Shown: one piece after another, positions 58,554 to 64,000 of the stretch
Layout of the letters: each line of letters starts with the position of its first letter
Position numbering within the stretch: position 1 is the first letter of the stretch
Source: Calliphora vicina
Taxonomy: Eukaryota > Arthropoda > Insecta > Diptera > Calliphoridae
Length of the DNA: 64,000 nt
Assembly: GCF_958450345.1 (NCBI RefSeq)
Contig: NW_027052597.1
Location: forward strand, 516,093 to 580,092
Direction of reading: 5' to 3'
Position numbers and translations under genes: made by a program
The notes under the pieces: generated by a model
What the model saw: the letters and a program-made list of their open reading frames with translations, nothing else
What the model was told of the DNA's origin: nothing
Database searches by the model: none

Positions 58554-61500
58554 ATGGCTGAAAGTATTGTAAAAAATCTTAATATAATTCAAATTAATGT
58601 AAATTCTCTTATAAGATTAAACAGAAGATACGAATTATGTAATTTTATTAATAAATACAATCCGGACTTAGTACTTCTAAACGAAACAAAACTAAATAAC
58701 AGACATAGAATTACTTTTAAAGATTACCACTTTATACGTAAGGATAGAGTTAACTCTGCTAGGGGAGGTGGAACGGGAGTTTTAATAAAACAAAACATTA
58801 AATATCAAAACTATACCAACAATACTATAAATTCTTTTAAAGTATTGGAAACTTGCATTTTAAAAATACCACTGTTTGCTAATAAAACATTGTTTGTAAT
58901 ATCGGCTTATTACCCTTCCGGAAATAATAATAACAATCTAAAAACCGAATTATTACAACTTTTTCAATCCCTAAACTTACAAAACGTCAATAACTTTTAT
59001 ATTTTGGCGGGAGACCTCAATTGCAAACATATGGATTGGGGTAATGATTCAAACGTAAAAGGTAATATGCTAAAAGAATGGCTATCATGTAATGAAATAT
59101 TATTTAGGTGTAGTTTATATGCCTCAGCTGCACCTTCGTACCCGCGTTGTAGTTCGTATTTAGACCTGTGTATAGCTGACTCTCGCTTATCCATACACAA
59201 AGAGAATAATACAATAAACTGTCTCAAAAACCTTGATTATGATAGCGACCATAATGCAATACAAATTTCAGTGTTACAAGATGAATCTGATCACCCAATA
59301 ATTCTTTTTAAAGAAATACCGGAATCCCAATTTAACTACAAAAAAACTAACTGGAAAAAGTTTAAGAATAGTATTGCAAATGATTTTAACATTAATGAAC
59401 CTATTCCAAATCAGAAAAATCTCACTAATTCAGAAATAGATTCTTATCTTGTTAAATTAAATGACATGATAATTCGTGCAATTGAAAAATCAGTTCCTAA
59501 ATTTCAAAACATTGATTCTACAAAAAAATTTACAAATTCAACTATAAGGAAATTGCAATCAGAAAAAAGTAAAATTTTAACTTTAATAAAAAAACACAAT
59601 CGATTAGAGCGCTTATTATCACCTGTTGAACTTAATTTACTGAAATGCAAAATTAAACTAATCAAAAAGCTAATTAATGATAATTTTACTTTAGCAGTCA
59701 ATACATATGTTCGAGAGAAACTTAAAAGTGTTGATCATAAGAACTCCGCCAATATGTTTGGTGAAGTAAAAAAACAGTTTAGGTCAATACAACCGGTGAA
59801 TATTAATACTCTTCAAATCCCACAAGATGAAGAATTTTTAATTAGAAATGCGGGTATCTCATCTGATGATCTAGAAAGGGATGACGAAAGTGGTAATTTC
59901 ATAGTAAAAGATCAAAGTCAAATTTTAAACACCATTGGGGCTTATCTAGAGTCAATTCATTCTTTTAAAGAAATCAATCCTTAAAATGGAGTGCATATCG
60001 ATGTGGATACGTGTTTCAAAACTTTTTTGGAAACAAAAAATGAATATGAAACTAATCTATCATCCCTTGTAACATTTACGGATTATTTCAAGGCTAACGA
60101 GATAAATGAATCTATAAATGAGAATTATTTTATAACGAATAATTCCTTGTTATACATTTTCAGAAGTTTAAGAAAAAAACTTTCTGCAGGTTTAGACAAT
60201 ATCCCAAATATTGTACTAAAAAATATTCCTGATGTAATAGTCCGTGAATATTGCACCCTTTTCAATAACATGCTTAACAATTCCTATTTTCCTCGAGCAT
60301 GGAAAGTAGCGAAAGTTGTAGTTTTGCCCAAAAAGGATAAGGATACAAGCAACCTAAAAAATCTCCGTGCTATTAGTTTACTACCAAATATCAGTAAAGT
60401 TTTTGAAATTTGCGTAAACAATAACTTAATAAAAGTCTGTGAAAAAAATCAATTAAATAATGAGAGACAATTCGGTTTCAAATACAAACACTCAACAATT
60501 CACGCAACACATCTGCTTGTCTCAAATATTCATTGGAACCTCAATAAGTCCATGTGTACAGGTGCATGCTTGATAGATTTCGAAAAGGCGTTTGATAGCA
60601 TATGGATACCAGCATTAATTTACAAATTATTGAAATATAAAATACCTATCTATTTAATTATACTTGTACACAACATGTTAAACAACAAATCATTTCTAGT
60701 CTGCAATAGGAAACAAATAAGTACAAAAAAATTTATTGTAGTGAATGGTCTTCAACAAGGAACAGTGAATTCCCCAATTCTATTTAATCTTTTTATATTT
60801 GATTTGCTAACGAAAATTGATAATATCATTGCTTTTGCAGATGATATTATAATATATCACGCCGATAATAAAATAGAAAAAATTAATAATGAATTACAAA
60901 CATATTTTAAGATAGTTGAGCAATACGCTTTAGACTGGAAAATGAAAATTAACTTTAATAAATGTGAAACCATTCTCTTCCGTCCACCAGTAGGAAAATG
61001 TAATCACAACATACGAACCAAATGGAAAGATTTTGGTATAAAATCAAATAACAATATACGTATCCCCAACAAACAAGTTGTAAAATACTTGGGAATTAAC
61101 CTAGATAAATTTCTATATTTCAATTTTCATATAAATGTACAAATAATTAAAGCAAGAAATACATTTTTCATGTATAAAAAACTGTTTTATTCACAATACA
61201 TCAAGCCTAGAGTTAAAGTCATACTTTATCAATCTCTAATTAGACCTATTATAACATACGGTTGCCAAATATGGTTTAACATTTCGCCTTCATATATGGA
61301 GAAAATTCGAGTTTTTGAAAGAAAGTGTCTAAGATCATGCACATCGCTATATAGATCTCCAAATAGCGAGTATGTAAAATACATATCAAATCAAAAATTA
61401 TACAATGCTGCAAAAATAGGTAGAATAGACAATTTTATTATACATATAATTAGAAATCATATTGTAAAAAGCGTTGAATGCTATAAAAATAATTTAATTA

Positions 61501-61775
61501 TGGCACCATATTACAGTGACGAATAATATATTTATAAAACCCTCCAAAGTGGATATGTGCCACCTGAGGCTTTTGTATACCTCGACAGTAAAGGATTTAT
61601 CCAAAATGAAAGAGGCATACCTATATTTTACCATATTTATAGAAGAGCCAACCAAAAAGCTATTCATTGCAATCAAATCACACTTGATAATACTAGGTTT
61701 GATACAAGTATTTATTCAGGTGATAAAAACATTTTTCCAAACATAAATAAAAGAAAATTTTGGTGGCTTAACTAA
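58554..61775 (+). pseudogene. Jockey ORF2: endonuclease and reverse transcriptase, two in-frame stops
   Basis: One reading frame spans 1,073 codons before a final stop at 61773-61775 and has no frameshift. It is cut by TAA at 59982-59984 (codon 477) and at 61524-61526 (codon 991). Residues 1-240 are an apurinic-type endonuclease: IIQINVNSL, LNETKL, AGDLNCKHMDWGN and DSDHNAIQI. The reverse transcriptase follows the first stop: LSAGLDNIPNIVL, NLRAISLLPNISKVFE, GACLIDFEKAFDSIW, GLQQGTVNSPILFNLF, the catalytic FADDIIIYHAD and VKYLGINLDKF. The piece after the second stop (GYVPPEAFVYLDS to KFWWLN) is still protein-like. As it stands, the endonuclease and reverse transcriptase could not be made as one protein unless the stops are read through or are sequence errors. 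Confidence 0.9.
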
Positions 61776-62079
61776 AATCTCCCCTTCCAACTTTTACCCC
61801 TTGACAGAACATTTTATCATATAAATATAATAGTAACTTTTTTTGAAATTTTTGTTACATTGAATTATATTGATTATACTTAAGCATATATAATAAATCT
61901 TATATTTATTTCTAAAAAAAAAATATTAAAATTTTCATATATAATTAGTATACTGAGAGCCCGAGTATGGGACTATGTATCATATTAATTTATAATTACT
62001 ATTTGTTTATTTATAGTTTTAAGTACACGAATTTCATTTAAATAAACAATTTAAAAAAAAAAAAAAAGACTTAATAATT

Positions 62080-64000
62080 TTATTTATGGATATGAGCAGG
62101 AAAGAAAATTTTGATAAACTGTCAAGGTGTCGTATTTTGTTATTGTTGTGTATCTGTATGAGTGTTAAGGCGTTTGTGTATGAGTAGGTGTATAGAATGT
62201 TTGGATATGTAAATGTGTAAAAAGAAACCTTAAAGTTATTTACAAAATATCTTAAGTTTATAAAATGGGTATAAGTTACAAGACTATCTTTATATGTAGT
62301 ATGTATCTACATAAGTACGTAACGTCTGAATGTGTGCATGTAATAAATATAAATGTGTGTGTATAACCACAACTTATGTCTTAAAGTATGCATGAATTTC
62401 TTTGTTTATTTTAAATCTAAAGGATATAATTTACAATATTATAATCAGTTTTAATAGAATTTCTCTGAATTGTTTAAAATGTCTGCAAATGAAATAAAAT
62501 TTATATTTTGTTGCCAAAGTGTTTAAGCTTGTGTTTATGTGTTTGTATTACATGTACCCTGCAGTTCTACTGGTAGTAAATTTAGAAATCGATAAAGTAA
62601 TGGTAAAGCAATGTTATATTTTGATACATACAAAATGGTATAGTAAAAATGTTCTAAATGATATGTTGGCTACAAAAATGTAAGTAAGATATGAACGCAA
62701 ACAATTACTTTATTAAAATAAAAAAACATGAAAGCCAAAACTAATTAACTACATAGTCCCAAGTACTACAGGATATGATCTTAGAGAGAGAGAGAGAGAG
62801 TGTGTGTGAATATACATACATATATGTGTTTTATTTAGATATGTATAAGTATATGTAAATATGATGACTATGATGAACAAATGAGACTATTTACTTAATT
62901 TGTTAAATGTACAAAATCCTTTTCCCAATTTAACTTAAGGTCAAAAACAGATTTGTTTACGTCTTGTTTTGTTTCTTACTTTTTTTCCTCCGACACTATG
63001 TTGTGTGTATTTCTTTTTTTTTTGTTTGTGCTTATTCCTCTGATTATTTTTTTTTATTTTCTAAAACTCAGATGTTTGCATCTTATTTTTCTTCTCGTTT
63101 TTCAAATCAACAAGAAAAATACATTTTTAGCTTAAATATAAAGTATGTGTTTGTAAGAAAGGACTGATATCAGTCAACCTTCACGAATGTAGTCAATTTT
63201 TTTTTTACTTTAGAAGTTTTTATTATTGGACAGCTTACAATCAGTGTTGTATTGTTGTAAAAATTTTTAATAGCTTTGTTTTGTTTTCAAAAATTATGTT
63301 TAAAAAAAATAAGTTTGTCTTACAATGATTATTGTAGGTTGTGAATTGGACATACTATGTACAAATATAGTTCTTGTTGCAAACATAAGTTTATTATAAT
63401 TCCAAATATGCTGGAATTTTAATAATATTTTTAACAAACAATTTATTTTTATTAAATTTTTTAACAAAGTTAAAGTTTTGTTTTTGAGCATAACCTTACA
63501 AAATTTATTTAATAAATATGAATTGAATTTTATTGCATGGAAAGTAAGTAATTTACAAGTAAAAATGAAGCCTCCAGTTTGTCTAATCTTATTCCTTAGA
63601 AGTATGTAAATGTATGCATTAGTTTATTTTGATAATGAAGGGAAATGTGAGCAGGTTCATGTTGGATTCTAAGGTTGGATTGAGGTTGAATTTAATCATT
63701 TAACAAAATTAAATTTTCATTTTGTTTGTATGTAAGAACGTCTGTACTATACATATGAGAGTGTCGTTATTTATACATATATAAGTATATATATGTATGT
63801 ATGTGAGCTAGCTTTGTAAAGGAAAATTTAAATACTGACGGACAGACATAGACCACAATGTATTTCTGTGTGTTCTAATTTGGGTTTTAATTTTTAGTAA
63901 AAACTACTAACCTATTTAAGTAGTAAACAGCAACAGTTACTCTAAGTTTATATGTATGTATACATGCATATATATTTTTATCTATTGGAATATATTAATT
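62080..64000. other. Intergenic or intronic stretch to the window edge
   Basis: AT-rich DNA with microsatellites (GA/GT near 62785-62808, TATG near 63780-63800 and 63950). The short frames at 62953-63491 are low complexity. No gene or element boundary recognised. Confidence 0.5.

Larger units (their letters stand above)
57094..62067 (+). mobile_element. Nearly complete jockey-clade non-LTR retrotransposon
   Basis: The target duplication GACTTAATAATT lies at 57082-57093 and 62068-62079 (preceding A residues ambiguous). The element starts GGAGTTCGATCGTGACTG and ends in poly(A) (62053-62067) after AATAAA at 62041. It has a 5' UTR (57094-57269), ORF1, ORF2 and a 3' UTR. Its full length and long duplication indicate a recent, complete insertion. 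ORF2 has two in-frame stops. Confidence 0.93.

Overview
The window looks like a piece of an AT-rich genome of a higher fly, probably a calyptrate such as a blowfly or muscid. The evidence is a small set of eukaryotic genes with short GT-AG or GC-AG introns, jockey-clade retrotransposons, many hAT elements with 8-bp target duplications, and hairpin-ended Helentron-like repeats. Species is not determinable from the sequence alone. Most of the window is transposable elements, often inserted into one another. Cellular coding sequence is sparse.

Cellular genes. (1) An intact four-exon MITD1 gene lies at 16449-17636 (+). It encodes an ESCRT-III-binding cytokinesis protein and uses a GC-AG first intron. 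(2) A one-exon arylalkylamine N-acetyltransferase-like GNAT gene lies at 33700-34563 (-). A hAT element sits about 120 bp upstream of its first ATG. (3) A short last exon with a nearby poly(A) signal lies at 27076-27154 (+); its other exons were not found. (4) A short open frame that may be a last exon lies at 17923-18126 (-), tail to tail with MITD1.

hAT layer. Eight hAT copies have both ends and 8-bp duplications: 127-2792, 3231-4349, 4838-6520, 12623-14980, 34684-38146, 43799-45439, 45455-47369 and 50953-51837. A ninth, 18795-20476, has a different TAGGGTATTCA terminus. Six share the terminus CAG[CT]G[CT]TGCCA, yet each has its own subterminal repeat. The copy at 34684-38146 keeps most of a BED-finger transposase with a 58-nt intron and is the best model for the related remnants at 357-2640 and 12736-13189.

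Other mobile DNA. A nearly complete jockey element lies at 57094-62067, with ORF1 and an ORF2 open except for two in-frame TAA codons. A 5'-truncated jockey copy (526-2253) is nested in the first hAT. Helitrons with TC and CTAG ends lie at 21430-22528, 23694-24305 (partial) and 49333-50509. Helentron or mini-me-like repeats with GTCY arrays lie at 45741-46799, 47846-48390, 31617-31915 and 20838-21176. A degraded pogo/Tigger-like copy spans 47732-49166. Several small inverted-repeat families are present, including Harbinger-like MITEs with TTA/TAA duplications.

Large inverted repeats. A palindrome of about 3.66 kb (38820-42481) has arms of about 1.4 kb that look about 98-99% identical. A second inverted repeat (1-4480) has tRNA-derived arms, and each arm was hit by a different hAT at nearly the same base. 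A third (7268-8817) is a foldback with relatives at 13553, 21455 and 44155.

Limits: boundaries come from terminal repeats and duplicated target sites read by eye. Identities are estimates, not computed alignments.
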